Position numbers and translations under genes: made by a program. A stretch of 64,000 bases of DNA, taken from an uncultured Tenacibaculum sp. Lineage in GTDB: Bacteria > Bacteroidota > Bacteroidia > Flavobacteriales > Flavobacteriaceae. Every line of letters starts with the position of its first letter. The stretch's first letter is position 1. Below the pieces are notes generated by a model. That model was given only the letters and a program-made list of their open reading frames with translations. It searched no databases and had not been told where the DNA came from. Shown one piece after another: positions 17,824 through 27,547 of this stretch. Location of the stretch: NCBI RefSeq assembly GCF_947498805.1, contig NZ_CANMLT010000003.1, forward strand, positions 248,001 to 312,000, given 5' to 3'.

Positions 17824-18480
17824 ATGGCATTAAGTAAACAACAAATAGCACAAAGAATAGCCAAAGAACTACAACACAAATGGTATGTAAATTTAGGAAT
17901 TGGAATTCCTACGTTGGTTGCTAATTATATTCCTGAAGGAATTGAAGTTGAATTTCAATCTGAAAATGGACTATTAGGAATGGGACCTTTTCCTGTTGAA
18001 GGAACAGAAGATGCCGATTTAATTAATGCAGGAAAACAAACGGTTACCGTATTAGATGGAGGATCTATTTTTGATTCTGCAACCAGTTTTTCAATGATTC
18101 GAGGTCAACATGTTCAGCTAACTGTTTTAGGAGCTATGGAAGTTGCTCAAAACGGAGATATTGCCAACTGGAAGATTCCAGGGAAAATGGTGAAAGGAAT
18201 GGGGGGAGCTATGGATTTAGTAGCTTCTGCAGACAATATTATTGTTGCCATGATGCACACCAACAAACGTGGAGAATCGAAACTATTAAAAGAATGTTCT
18301 TTGCCTTTAACTGGTGTAGGATGTGTAACCAAAATTGTTACCAACTTAGCCGTATTAGAAATTAAAGACAATGCTTTCCATTTATTAGAAAGAGCTCCAG
18401 GAGTTTCTGTAGCAGAAATTGAAGCAGCTACGGAAGGAAACTTGGTAGTTAATGGAGAGATTCCAGAAATGGCTTTTTAA
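17824..18480 (+). CDS. scoB: 3-oxoacid CoA-transferase subunit B
   Basis: A 218-aa partner of scoA. The catalytic glutamate sits in the usual SENGLLGMGPF motif (Glu47), the residue that forms the acyl-CoA intermediate; GIGIPTLVANY precedes it. Length and motifs are normal. The pair ends at a strong intrinsic terminator 20 bp downstream. Confidence 0.96.
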   Translation: MALSKQQIAQRIAKELQHKWYVNLGIGIPTLVANYIPEGIEVEFQSENGLLGMGPFPVEGTEDADLINAGKQTVTVLDGGSIFDSATSFSMIRGQHVQLTVLGAMEVAQNGDIANWKIPGKMVKGMGGAMDLVASADNIIVAMMHTNKRGESKLLKECSLPLTGVGCVTKIVTNLAVLEIKDNAFHLLERAPGVSVAEIEAATEGNLVVNGEIPEMAF

Positions 18481-18500
18481 CAAAATAATATGAATATAAA

Positions 18501-18530
18501 AAAACGTAAAGTACCTGCTTTACGTTTTTG
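18501..18530 (+). terminator. Intrinsic terminator after scoAB
   Basis: Stem AAAACGTAAAG / CTTTACGTTTT with a 6-nt loop and a T-run. Confidence 0.88.
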
Positions 18531-18549
18531 TGTTTTATAAAGAGAGGAA

Positions 18550-19311
18550 ATGAAAATAATATCATACAACGTAAATGGGATACGTGCTGCTTTAAAAAAA
18601 GGATTTATTGAATGGTTAGAAGCTGCTAACCCAGATGTAATTTGTATTCAAGAAACCAAAGCACATAAAGAACAATTAGATGTAACCGAATTTGAAAATG
18701 CCGGTTACCCATATCATTATTGGTTTTCTGCAGAAAAGAAAGGATATTCATCTGTAGCAATTTTTTGCAAAGAAGAACCCAAACATATTGAATATGGCAC
18801 TGGCATTGAATCTATGGATTTTGAAGGAAGAAACCTTCGTGTAGATTTCGATAACGTATCTGTTATGAGTATGTATTTACCTTCTGGAACTAACGATGCA
18901 CGTTTAGGATACAAGTTCAAATACATGGACGAAATTTTAGAGTACGCTACCGAACTAAGAAAGACTATTCCTAACTTAGTTATTTGTGGAGACTATAATA
19001 TTTGTCATGAAGAAATAGATATTCACAACCCAAAAATGAAAGGTGTTTCTGGTTTTTTACCAGAAGAACGTGAATGGTTAGGGAATTTTATTGACAGTGG
19101 ATTTATAGATAGTTTCCGTTTTAAAAACCCAGACAGACAAGAGTATTCTTGGTGGAGCTATCGTGCAAATGCTAGAGCCAATAACAAAGGTTGGAGATTG
19201 GATTACGCTATGATAACTGAACCTTTAAAAGATAAAATTTCTAGAGCTTATATTTTACCAGAAGCAAAACATTCAGACCACTGCCCTATTGCAGTAGAAT
19301 TAGATCTATAA
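18550..19311 (+). CDS. xth: Exodeoxyribonuclease III / AP endonuclease
   Basis: A 253-aa member of the exonuclease III family. All catalytic blocks are present: ISYNVNGIRAALKKGF (Asn for metal), CIQETKAHKEQ (Glu), GDYNICHEEIDIHNPK (Asp/Asn) and the closing KHSDHCPIAVEL (Asp-His). It cuts at abasic sites and trims 3' ends in base excision repair. It is a stand-alone gene between the scoAB terminator and mltD. Confidence 0.96.
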   Translation: MKIISYNVNGIRAALKKGFIEWLEAANPDVICIQETKAHKEQLDVTEFENAGYPYHYWFSAEKKGYSSVAIFCKEEPKHIEYGTGIESMDFEGRNLRVDFDNVSVMSMYLPSGTNDARLGYKFKYMDEILEYATELRKTIPNLVICGDYNICHEEIDIHNPKMKGVSGFLPEEREWLGNFIDSGFIDSFRFKNPDRQEYSWWSYRANARANNKGWRLDYAMITEPLKDKISRAYILPEAKHSDHCPIAVELDL

Positions 19312-19408
19312 AATCAACCAAACCATACTTTTTAATCGCAATGTGATAAACAAAAATTACCTTCCTCTATATATTTTAGGTTAAGGTTATCAATATTAAA
19401 AGTATACA

Positions 19409-20725
19409 ATGAAAAAAACCTTTTTACTACTTCTTCTTTCTTGTTCAGCAATTTTTGCGCAACAACAACCTATTGACACTATTATTACTGTTGAAAAACA
19501 GATAGACTCAATTGCTGTTGCTAAAGATTCAACCAAAACCATAGAATTATTTACTGACAATGACCTAAAGTTAATTGATAGTTTATTAATAGATGAACGC
19601 TTTAACTCTTCACTATTTGATAGTATTCAATATGTGTTAGATGATAAAGACTTAAAGTTTACCAATGGTGACTTTAAGAAAATTGATTCAAATATTTTAA
19701 AAGAGCGCTTATCTCTTTTAGATGAAAACACTCCTTTTCATTTAGCTTACAATCCGGCTTTAGAAAAAGTTATCAATAGCTATCTAAAACATCGTAAAAA
19801 GTATTATCCAGCCTTAATGGCAAGAGCCGAATATTACTTCCCTATGTTCGAACAACACTTAGACCAATACAATATTCCAATAGAAATGAAGTATTTGGCA
19901 ATTGTTGAATCTGCTTTAAGACCAAGAGCACAATCTTATGTTGGAGCTATGGGATTATGGCAATTCATGTATGGTACAGGAAAGCAATTTGACCTAAAGA
20001 TTAGTTCTTATATAGATGAACGTCAGCACCCAGAAAAAGCAACTATTGCCGCATGTAAATACCTAAGTCAGTTATATAAGATTTTTGGAGATTGGGATTT
20101 AGCATTAGCCGCGTATAACTCTGGGCCTGGGAATGTATTAAAAGCTATTAAACGATCTGGTGGTTATAGAAATTACTGGAATATTCGTCCTTTTTTACCG
20201 AGGGAAACTGCTGGATATGTTCCTGCATTTTATGCTACTATGTATATTTTTAAATATGCAAAAGAACACGATTTATATCCGAAATCACCTAAAATACAAT
20301 ATTTTGAAACGGATACCATTCGCATAAAAAGAACCATTAGTTTTGATCAAATTTCGGAAAAAACAAGCATAGAGACAGACCTACTTACTTTCTTAAATCC
20401 TCATTATAAATTAGACATTATTCCATTTGTAAAAAACAGAGATTATTCAGTTAGAATTCCTCGTTCAAAACTCATCGAATATCTAGACAAAGAAAAAGAA
20501 ATTTATGCCTTAGCAGACTCTATGGATGCCAAACGCGAAAAACCATTACCAAAGTATTTTGAAATGGATAAACGAATCCGTTACAAAGTGCGCAGTGGTG
20601 ATTATTTAGGTAAAATTGCCAATAAATTTGGCGTTCGCGTCAAAGACATTAAACGTTGGAATGGTTTAAGAAATAATAACTTAAAAATTGGGCAACGCTT
20701 AAGTATTTATCCAAGAAGATTATAA
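19409..20725 (+). CDS. Membrane-bound lytic murein transglycosylase D-like, with LysM
   Basis: A 438-aa periplasmic protein: signal peptide 1-18 (FAQ), an Asp/Ser-rich spacer, then a GEWL-type lytic transglycosylase domain (~120-300) with AIVESALRPRAQS (catalytic Glu167), VGAMGLWQFMYGTGKQFDL and AAYNSGPGNV. A single C-terminal LysM (about 391-436, YKVRSGDYLGKIANKFGVRV) binds peptidoglycan. It cuts glycan strands to 1,6-anhydro-muropeptides. E. coli MltD has more LysM repeats; one is common in this family. The DUF4837 gene follows by 62 bp. Confidence 0.94.
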   Translation: MKKTFLLLLLSCSAIFAQQQPIDTIITVEKQIDSIAVAKDSTKTIELFTDNDLKLIDSLLIDERFNSSLFDSIQYVLDDKDLKFTNGDFKKIDSNILKERLSLLDENTPFHLAYNPALEKVINSYLKHRKKYYPALMARAEYYFPMFEQHLDQYNIPIEMKYLAIVESALRPRAQSYVGAMGLWQFMYGTGKQFDLKISSYIDERQHPEKATIAACKYLSQLYKIFGDWDLALAAYNSGPGNVLKAIKRSGGYRNYWNIRPFLPRETAGYVPAFYATMYIFKYAKEHDLYPKSPKIQYFETDTIRIKRTISFDQISEKTSIETDLLTFLNPHYKLDIIPFVKNRDYSVRIPRSKLIEYLDKEKEIYALADSMDAKREKPLPKYFEMDKRIRYKVRSGDYLGKIANKFGVRVKDIKRWNGLRNNNLKIGQRLSIYPRRL

Positions 20726-20787
20726 TTTAAAACTGGAACAATTTTTGGTGAACTAGATTCATACACCATATTAATATAAAACCAATT

Positions 20788-21777
20788 ATGAAAAAACTAC
20801 TTTTACTACTCACAATAATTTCAGTAGGACTTACTTCCTGTAAAGAAAGCGGAAAGACTGAAATAACACTTCCTACATCAACCGGAAATACCAATACCAT
20901 ATTGGTAGTTACAAAATCTGCCGATTGGAATGGTCAAATAGGAGATGAAATTCGTTCTGTATTTGGAGAACATCAAGTTGGTTTACCACAACCAGAAACG
21001 CTTTTATCTGTAAGCCAAATAGATCCTTCTGGATTTGTTTCATTTATGAGAAACAACAAAGCCGTTTTAATTTTAAGAGAAGGTGCAGAAGAGTCAATTA
21101 AGGTAAGTAAAAATAAATACGCTCGACCTCAAGTATTGGTTTATGTTACTGCTAAAGACAAAGCAGGTTTGACAAACCTAATTCGTACTCGAGGAAAAGA
21201 AATCATGAAAATCTTTAAAGATGAAGATATCAAGTTCATTCAAAACATCTTTAAAAAAGAAAGATTAGATCATACCAAATTTGAAACACTTCAAAATTTA
21301 GGAATCACTCTTGATATTCCTAAAAGATACAATATGGTTAAAGACTCTAGCAACTTCTTATGGATGAGACAACATTTAAAGAGTGGTATAGCTCGAGGAG
21401 ATGGAAGTAATAACATCTTAGTATACAGTGTGCCATTAGAAGATGAAACTAAAGTTGCAGACAACATTACCGCTGTGAGAGATACTATTGGTAAACAGCA
21501 CATACCTGGAAGTAAAGAAGGAATGTATATGATAACCGAACAAGCTTACACACCACATACTTTTGAAGCAGAAATAAATGGTAAAAAGGCCTATGAAACT
21601 CGTGGGAAATGGGAAGTAAAAAATGATTTTATGGCGGGGCCTTTTTTAAATTACACTGTAGTTGATAAGAAAAATAACCGTTTAATTATCGTTGAAGGTT
21701 TTACTTATGCTCCTTCTGTTAACAAGAGAGATTTTATATTTGAACTTGAAGCAATAGCAAAATCTTTAAAGCTATAA
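20788..21777 (+). CDS. DUF4837 family lipoprotein
   Basis: A 329-aa lipoprotein with lipobox GLTSC (Cys18). The body matches the DUF4837 family, restricted to Bacteroidota: NTILVVTKSADWNGQIGDEI near the start, QVGLPQPETLLSVSQI, and a late TRGKWEVKNDFMAGPFLNYT stretch. Function is unknown. It lies downstream of the lytic transglycosylase in the same direction and ends at a good terminator, so the pair may act together in the envelope (inference). Confidence 0.9.
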   Translation: MKKLLLLLTIISVGLTSCKESGKTEITLPTSTGNTNTILVVTKSADWNGQIGDEIRSVFGEHQVGLPQPETLLSVSQIDPSGFVSFMRNNKAVLILREGAEESIKVSKNKYARPQVLVYVTAKDKAGLTNLIRTRGKEIMKIFKDEDIKFIQNIFKKERLDHTKFETLQNLGITLDIPKRYNMVKDSSNFLWMRQHLKSGIARGDGSNNILVYSVPLEDETKVADNITAVRDTIGKQHIPGSKEGMYMITEQAYTPHTFEAEINGKKAYETRGKWEVKNDFMAGPFLNYTVVDKKNNRLIIVEGFTYAPSVNKRDFIFELEAIAKSLKL

Positions 21778-21801
21778 CCAAGACGTAAATAACTGATATA
21801 C

Positions 21802-21834
21802 AAAAGCATCAAATTAAATTTGATGCTTTTTTTG
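21802..21834 (+). terminator. Intrinsic terminator after the DUF4837 gene
   Basis: AAAAGCATCAAATT / AATTTGATGCTTTT stem followed by a T-run. The next promoter begins right behind it. Confidence 0.9.
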
Positions 21835-21835
21835 T

Positions 21836-21843
21836 TATATTTG
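21836..21843 (+). promoter_or_regulatory. -7 promoter element of the DUF1761 gene
   Basis: TATATTTG, 30 nt upstream of the ATG and directly after the preceding terminator. Confidence 0.45.
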
Positions 21844-21872
21844 ATTACATTAACTATAAACTCTTTATTATA

Positions 21873-22373
21873 ATGGAAACAAACTATTTAGCAATTTTAG
21901 GAGCTGCCTTTATTCCAATGATTATGGGATTTGTTTGGTACGGTCCAATGCTCTTTCAAAAGGCATGGATGAAAGAAATGAATTTTACTCAAAAGGATTT
22001 AGAAGGTGGTAATATGCTGTTAATTTTCGGACTCAGTTTTGTCTTCAGTTTATTAATTGCCTTTTTTATGCAGTTCTTAGTAATTCATCAATATGGTGCG
22101 TTCTCAACACTTGCTGGCGACCCTGGTTTTATGGAACAAACTGGTGGAGCTTATGCATATTTTCAAGAATTCATGAGTAATTTTGGAGACCGTTTTAGAA
22201 CCTTTAAACACGGTGCTTTACACGGAGTTCTTACAGGAATATTCTTTGTACTACCAGTTTTAGGTACGAAAGCATTATTTGAAAGAAAATCATTCAAATA
22301 TATATTCATCAATGTTGGTTACTGGACTGTTACTTTAGCCTTAATGGGAGGTATTATTTGTCAGTGGGCATAA
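21873..22373 (+). CDS. DUF1761 family membrane protein
   Basis: A 166-aa inner-membrane protein with four hydrophobic segments (about 6-26, 50-72, 112-130, 140-162). The opening AAFIPMIMGFVWYGPMLFQK with the Trp-Tyr-Gly-Pro turn is typical of DUF1761. Function is unknown. Monocistronic, with its own promoter and terminator. Confidence 0.85.
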   Translation: METNYLAILGAAFIPMIMGFVWYGPMLFQKAWMKEMNFTQKDLEGGNMLLIFGLSFVFSLLIAFFMQFLVIHQYGAFSTLAGDPGFMEQTGGAYAYFQEFMSNFGDRFRTFKHGALHGVLTGIFFVLPVLGTKALFERKSFKYIFINVGYWTVTLALMGGIICQWA

Positions 22374-22398
22374 GACTTTCTTTTCATAAAATATTATA

Positions 22399-22426
22399 AG
22401 CGTCAAATTTTTTGACGCTTTTTTTG
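22399..22426 (+). terminator. Intrinsic terminator after the DUF1761 gene
   Basis: AGCGTCAAA / TTTGACGCT stem with a T loop and a T7 tail. Confidence 0.9.
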
Positions 22427-22478
22427 TAACAAAAATACTTTTTATGCTACCTATGAATATCAACTAATTAATTGCCAA

Positions 22479-23945
22479 ATGATAACACGCTTTTTAAATT
22501 TAGAATGGAAACAATTTTTTCGTTCTGCTTCTTTCGGAAAAAATGTAGCTCTTAAAATAATCATGGGCTTTTTTGCCCTTTATCTTTTAGTTACCTTTTT
22601 ATCTCTTGGGGCTGGTGGCTACTTTTTCTTAGAAAAAACATTCCCAGATAAAGATCCTTTTGTGCTCGTAAATCAGTTCTTGATTTTCTTAATAATCTCT
22701 GATTTGATTTTTCGCTATTTAATGCAAAAGATGCCTATAATGGATATTAAACCCATGCTTCTTTTACCTATTAAGAAAAGTAAGTTGGTAAACTATATTT
22801 TAACGAAGTCTGTTTTTTCTTTCTTTAATCTAGGTTCTTTCTTTTTATACATTCCTTTTGCATTGGTTTTAATCATCAAAGAATATGATGTAACAGGGGT
22901 TATAGGATGGACTTTATTTATGCTTATGTTAGCATTGAGCCTAAATTTCATTAACTTTTTGATTAATAAAAATAATATTGCCTTAGGAGTTCTAATTGTT
23001 CTTCTAGGAGTTTTGGGTATTGCCTATAAATATAACTTATTCGATGTTGCAGGAATCTTTGGAAACATCTTTTATACAATATATACAACACCTGTATTAG
23101 CTTTGATTGGAGTTCCTTTAGTAGGAATATTATACTACTTAAACTTTAAAGAATTATCTAAAGTTATATATCTAGATGGCGCAATTCGAACAGTTGAAAA
23201 GGAAGTAAAAACCTCTGATTTATCATTTGTAAATAAATTAGGAGGTGTAGCCCCTTTTATTAAAAACGACATGCGTTTAATTTGGAGAAACAAAAGAACA
23301 AAAACAGTATTTTTCATGTCCTTTTTCTTTTTGCTTTTCGGGTTAATGTTCTTTACTATGGAATCGTATAAAGATTCAGAAGTAATGCAATTATATGCTT
23401 GTATTTTTATGACTGGAGGTTTCGCTATGAATTATGGACAATTTATTCCTGCTTGGGATAGTGAACATTATAGAATGTATATGAGTCAAAACTTTTCTTA
23501 TCGTAAGTTTTTAGAAAGCAAATGGTACTTAATGATTGTTATGACAGTAGTATTGTTTGTGTTATGTACACCATACCTTTATTTTGGGCTTCATAAATAC
23601 CTTCTAATTGTTGCTGGGTTCTTTTTCAACTTAGGGTTCACTCCTTTAGTAATGCTTTATATGGGAGCTTTTAACAAAAAAAGAATAGACTTAGATGCAA
23701 GTGGATTTGGAAACACTCAAGGAACGAGTGCCGCTCAATTCATTGTTATGATTCCTGTGCTTTTAATGCCAATATTAGTATATGCCTTAATAAACCATTT
23801 CTTTAGTTTTAACATAGCTATTATAAGTATCGCAATGATTGGAGTTACTTTCTTTTTACTTAAAAAACCATTAATGAATTTTATTGAGAAAAAGTATCAA
23901 CAAAATAAATATGCTACCATCAACGGATTTAAACAAAAAGACTAA
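22479..23945 (+). CDS. DUF5687 family ABC transporter permease
   Basis: A 488-aa polytopic membrane protein with about ten to twelve hydrophobic stretches. The start MITRFLNLEWKQFFRSASFG and the central IKNDMRLIWRNKRTK motif are typical of DUF5687, a Bacteroidota ABC-2-like permease family. It is followed 16 bp later by an ATPase gene, so the two form one exporter. The cargo is not evident. Confidence 0.88.
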   Translation: MITRFLNLEWKQFFRSASFGKNVALKIIMGFFALYLLVTFLSLGAGGYFFLEKTFPDKDPFVLVNQFLIFLIISDLIFRYLMQKMPIMDIKPMLLLPIKKSKLVNYILTKSVFSFFNLGSFFLYIPFALVLIIKEYDVTGVIGWTLFMLMLALSLNFINFLINKNNIALGVLIVLLGVLGIAYKYNLFDVAGIFGNIFYTIYTTPVLALIGVPLVGILYYLNFKELSKVIYLDGAIRTVEKEVKTSDLSFVNKLGGVAPFIKNDMRLIWRNKRTKTVFFMSFFFLLFGLMFFTMESYKDSEVMQLYACIFMTGGFAMNYGQFIPAWDSEHYRMYMSQNFSYRKFLESKWYLMIVMTVVLFVLCTPYLYFGLHKYLLIVAGFFFNLGFTPLVMLYMGAFNKKRIDLDASGFGNTQGTSAAQFIVMIPVLLMPILVYALINHFFSFNIAIISIAMIGVTFFLLKKPLMNFIEKKYQQNKYATINGFKQKD

Positions 23946-23961
23946 CCTAACTTAACAGACA

Positions 23962-24657
23962 ATGATTACAATAAATAATATCTCAAAAAAATACGGATCA
24001 ACTCAAGTACTAAACGTTGAAAATATAGAAATACCAAAAGGCCAGTCATTTGGTTTGGTTGGAAATAATGGTGCAGGAAAAACTACCTTATTTAACTTGT
24101 TACTAGACTTGATACGCCCTACTTCAGGAGAAATCATAAATAACGAAGTTGTAGTTAACAAAAATGAAGATTGGAAAACATTCACAGGGTCTTTTATTGA
24201 TGAAAGCTTCTTAATTAGTTACCTAACTCCAGATGAATATTTTGATTTTATTGGAGACTTAAGAGGAATGAATAAGGCGGATGTTAAAACTTTTTTAGCG
24301 CAGTTTGAAGAGTTTTTTAATGGAGAAATATTAGGTAAAAGAAAGTACTTACGTGATTTAAGTAAGGGGAATCAAAAAAAGGCAGGTATTGTTGCTGCAA
24401 TGATGGGAAATCCGCAAGTTGTAATTTTAGATGAACCTTTTGCTAATTTAGATCCAACAACTCAAATCAGATTGAAAAATTTAATAAAGAAACTTACAGA
24501 AGACAAAGACGTAACAGTATTGGTTTCGAGCCACGATTTAAGTCACGTTACTGAAGTTTGTGAAAGAATTGTGGTATTAGATAGAGGAAACATAGTTAAA
24601 GACATTAATACTTCTCAAGAAACTTTACAAGAGCTAGAGAGCTATTTTTCTGCATAA
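23962..24657 (+). CDS. ABC transporter ATP-binding protein
   Basis: A 231-aa single nucleotide-binding domain. Walker A GNNGAGKTT (34-42), signature LSKGNQKKAG, Walker B VVILDEPFANLDP and the switch His in SSHDLSH are all intact. It energises the DUF5687 permease encoded just upstream. The next gene begins 3 bp after the stop. Confidence 0.95.
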   Translation: MITINNISKKYGSTQVLNVENIEIPKGQSFGLVGNNGAGKTTLFNLLLDLIRPTSGEIINNEVVVNKNEDWKTFTGSFIDESFLISYLTPDEYFDFIGDLRGMNKADVKTFLAQFEEFFNGEILGKRKYLRDLSKGNQKKAGIVAAMMGNPQVVILDEPFANLDPTTQIRLKNLIKKLTEDKDVTVLVSSHDLSHVTEVCERIVVLDRGNIVKDINTSQETLQELESYFSA

Positions 24658-24660
24658 GTA

Positions 24661-25208
24661 ATGTTCGGAGGATATGGAAACATACAACCTTTAATTCGCA
24701 ATAACAAAAATTATTACGTAAGAAAAGTATATTCAAAAAGGGAAATTCACCAAACGATAAAAAAAAGAACCTACAAGGTCTTTATCAAGGTGAACTTTCC
24801 TTTAAAAAAGTTTCCAAATACCAACTCAACAGAGTTAAGCGAAGCATAAGAACACAAATTCAAAAAGACCATAGAAAACTACAAATAGCTTTAATTGTAA
24901 TTTTAACTACTTTTACTGCCATAAGTATTGGTTTATTCATTTATTTCAAAGCAATTGCAAATGAAAAAGTATTAAAAAATAATGAATTGAATAAAAAAGA
25001 ATACCTTGATAAATATTTACCAAAATTCAACTTCGTTATTCAAGATGGTGATAGGTGGCTAGCTAAAAAACAATATAAAAATGCTATTTACCAATACAAC
25101 AAAGCTTTAGAATATTTTCCAAACAATTCATTAGCTAAAGAAAAGCTCAATATTGCCTATAAAGAGCGCTGTAAATATTCAAATATTGATTGTGATAAAG
25201 TAAATTAA
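24661..25208 (+). CDS. Membrane-anchored TPR protein, frameshifted in an A-run
   Basis: The start ATG 24661 gives MFGGYGNIQPLIRNNK and then nonsense to a stop at 24849. The +2 frame becomes sensible right after this point (LLRKKSIFKKGNSPNDKKK) and stays open to 25208: a basic cytoplasmic part, one membrane helix (LQIALIVILTTFTAISIGLF, about residue 80-100) and a C-terminal TPR-like helix pair (DRWLAKKQYKNAIYQYNKAL). One missing A in the 5-A run at 24706-24710 would join both parts into about 182 aa. I read the N-terminus as a conserved flavobacterial small-protein start. It directly follows the ABC exporter pair. Without the repair only a TTG-started C-terminal fragment (24987-25208) would be made. 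Confidence 0.65.
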
Positions 25209-25233
25209 TAAAAATCCATTTTTATTACTATTT
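25206..25233 (+). terminator. AT-rich hairpin after the TPR gene
   Basis: TAATAAAAAT-CC-ATTTTTATTA followed by ACTATTTTT. An A/T-only stem, so a weak terminator at best. Confidence 0.4.
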
Positions 25234-25294
25234 TTACGCTTTTACATACAATAACATACAAGTAATGTTGTTGTTAAGTAAAGGCGTAATTTGT

Positions 25295-27523
25295 ATGAAG
25301 AAAATTTCAAGAATTTTAGTATTCACCGCTACTGTTATTATTACCTACTCTTGTAGTGTAAAAAAGGATTCCTTTGTTAGTCGTAACTTCCATGCACTAA
25401 CCACAAAGTACAACGTGTTATTTAATGGAGAACAAGCTTATTTAAAAGGCTTAAAGGAAATTGAACAAAAGCATGAAGACAATTTCTGGAAACGATTACA
25501 AATAGAGCCTATCACTTTTGACGAGAGAAAAATAGCCTCTCCAACTTTTCAGCCAGGTACTGGTTTTGATGAGAATAGCAAGGATGATGAACAAGTAACC
25601 TTAACTTCTTTTGACAAGGCAGAAGAAAAAGCTAGAAAAGCAATTGAAACTCATTCAATGAATATCAATGGGTATGAAAAAAATCGTCAAATAGATGATG
25701 CCTATTTATTATTAGGGAAATCAAGATATTACACACAACGATTTATTCCTGCAATTGATGCTTTTAATTACATCATTGCTAACTATCCAAAAGCCAACTT
25801 GATTTATGACACAAAGATTTGGCGAGCAAAAGCAAATATTAGACTAGACAATGAAAAATTTGCTATTGAATCTTTAAATTTATTAATAGATTTAGATAAA
25901 AACGAGAAAACACTTACCGATTTACAACGTGAACAGGCACATACTGCAATGGCAATGGCCTACGAAAAAACGGATACCATACAAAAAGTAATTGAGCACT
26001 TAAAACTAGCTTCAAGAACTTTTAAAAACAAAGAGCAATCGGCTAGAAACATGTTTATTTTAGGGCAAGTTTATAGTGAATTAGACAGAAAAGATTCTGC
26101 AACGATGATTTTTAGAAGGTTAGCAGATTTAAAAAAAGCACCTTACAAATATAGAATCAGAGCGAATGTTGAGTTAGCTAAAAACGTAGAAAACGATTCT
26201 GCTTCATTAGGAGTTTTATACCGTTTACGTAAACTTATTCGAAACTCAGACAACCGCAAATTCCTAGCGTCTTTATACTATCAAGCAGGTGTTTTAGAGC
26301 AACGAAGAGGAGCAACCGATAAAGCTGTAGAGTTCTTTAAAAAATCAATTCAAGCAAAAAACAATTCTAAGTATCAAAAAACCTATGCTTATGAAAGCTT
26401 AGGAAATATTGCTTTTCAACAAGAAGATTATTTATTAGCTGGTTCTTATTATGATAGTGTCTTACAAAATGTATCTAAAGACTTTGATCAAGAAAAAAGA
26501 ATTAGACGTATTAAAAGAAAAAACAAAGGGTTAACTACGCTTAAAAAACATGAAGATTTAGTTACTAACAATGATAGTATTTTAAATCTTGTTTCAATGA
26601 ACAAAGAGGAGCGAACTGCGTTTTTTGAAGCTTATATCGAAAAGATTAAAAAAGAAGATGAGGATAAGCGTCAGCAAATACTAAACTCTCAAAATTTCGG
26701 AAGTTCATTTGGAGGAGGTAGTGCCGTTAACACTAATAACAGTGGAAAATGGTATTTCTACAGCAATCAAACATTGGCTTTTGGAAGAGGTGAATTCCAA
26801 CGAGTTTGGGGAAATCGTCCTTTAGAAGATAATTGGAGGCTTTCTGACAAATCGGTTATTGGTAATTCTGAATTTGATGAGTTGGCAAGTGCAGAAGACA
26901 AAGTAGATCAAAGATATGAGTTATCTACTTACTTAGAAGCAATTCCTACAGATTCAAAAGAAATTGAAAAGTTAAAAATAGATCGCAACGAAGCACTATA
27001 TCAATTAGGTTTGATTTATAAAGAACAGTTTAAAAACAATAAGAAAGCTATTCAAAACCTAGAGAGATTACAAGAAGTAAAAAAGGATGATCAATTGGAG
27101 CTTCCAATTAACTACCATCTTTATCAACTATACACTAGAACAAACGATAATACCAAGGCAGAAGCTTGTAAAAATATCATCTTAACAAAGTATGCAGATA
27201 CTACATTTGCTCAAATTCTTTTAAATCCAGAAAAGAAGATTGACACTGCAAAGAAGAAAGATGAAGATTTAGAAAAATATAAAGAACTATACTACTTATA
27301 TAAAGAAAATAAATTTGAAGAAGTTGTAAATCAGATAGATAACTACAATCCTAGTAAAGCTAATTCGGATTTAATCCCTAAATTTGCACTTCTAAAAGCT
27401 TTGGCCATTGGTAAATATCAAGACAAAGACGCTTATAAAAAGGCACTGAGTTTTGTTGCTCTGAGTTATGCAAATACCGCAGAAGGCTTAAAGGCAAAAC
27501 AAATTAATGAACGAATAAAATAA
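25295..27523 (+). CDS. sprE: SprE/PorW-type TPR lipoprotein of the type IX secretion and gliding machinery
   Basis: A 742-aa lipoprotein when started at ATG 25295 (MKKISRILVF, lipobox TYSC, Cys20). An in-frame ATG 30 bp upstream would only add ten residues before the signal peptide. After SRNFHALTTKYNVLFNGEQAY, a hallmark of SprE/PorW, come many TPR helices (about 115-400 and 590-740) and a Gly/Ser-rich break near 475-490 followed by WYFYSNQTLAFGRGEFQRVWG. PorW/SprE is an outer-membrane-associated lipoprotein that links parts of the type IX secretion system and is needed for gliding. The F. johnsoniae protein is somewhat longer. Confidence 0.87.
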   Translation: MKKISRILVFTATVIITYSCSVKKDSFVSRNFHALTTKYNVLFNGEQAYLKGLKEIEQKHEDNFWKRLQIEPITFDERKIASPTFQPGTGFDENSKDDEQVTLTSFDKAEEKARKAIETHSMNINGYEKNRQIDDAYLLLGKSRYYTQRFIPAIDAFNYIIANYPKANLIYDTKIWRAKANIRLDNEKFAIESLNLLIDLDKNEKTLTDLQREQAHTAMAMAYEKTDTIQKVIEHLKLASRTFKNKEQSARNMFILGQVYSELDRKDSATMIFRRLADLKKAPYKYRIRANVELAKNVENDSASLGVLYRLRKLIRNSDNRKFLASLYYQAGVLEQRRGATDKAVEFFKKSIQAKNNSKYQKTYAYESLGNIAFQQEDYLLAGSYYDSVLQNVSKDFDQEKRIRRIKRKNKGLTTLKKHEDLVTNNDSILNLVSMNKEERTAFFEAYIEKIKKEDEDKRQQILNSQNFGSSFGGGSAVNTNNSGKWYFYSNQTLAFGRGEFQRVWGNRPLEDNWRLSDKSVIGNSEFDELASAEDKVDQRYELSTYLEAIPTDSKEIEKLKIDRNEALYQLGLIYKEQFKNNKKAIQNLERLQEVKKDDQLELPINYHLYQLYTRTNDNTKAEACKNIILTKYADTTFAQILLNPEKKIDTAKKKDEDLEKYKELYYLYKENKFEEVVNQIDNYNPSKANSDLIPKFALLKALAIGKYQDKDAYKKALSFVALSYANTAEGLKAKQINERIK

Positions 27524-27547
27524 AGAATATTTAATTTCCCCATAACC

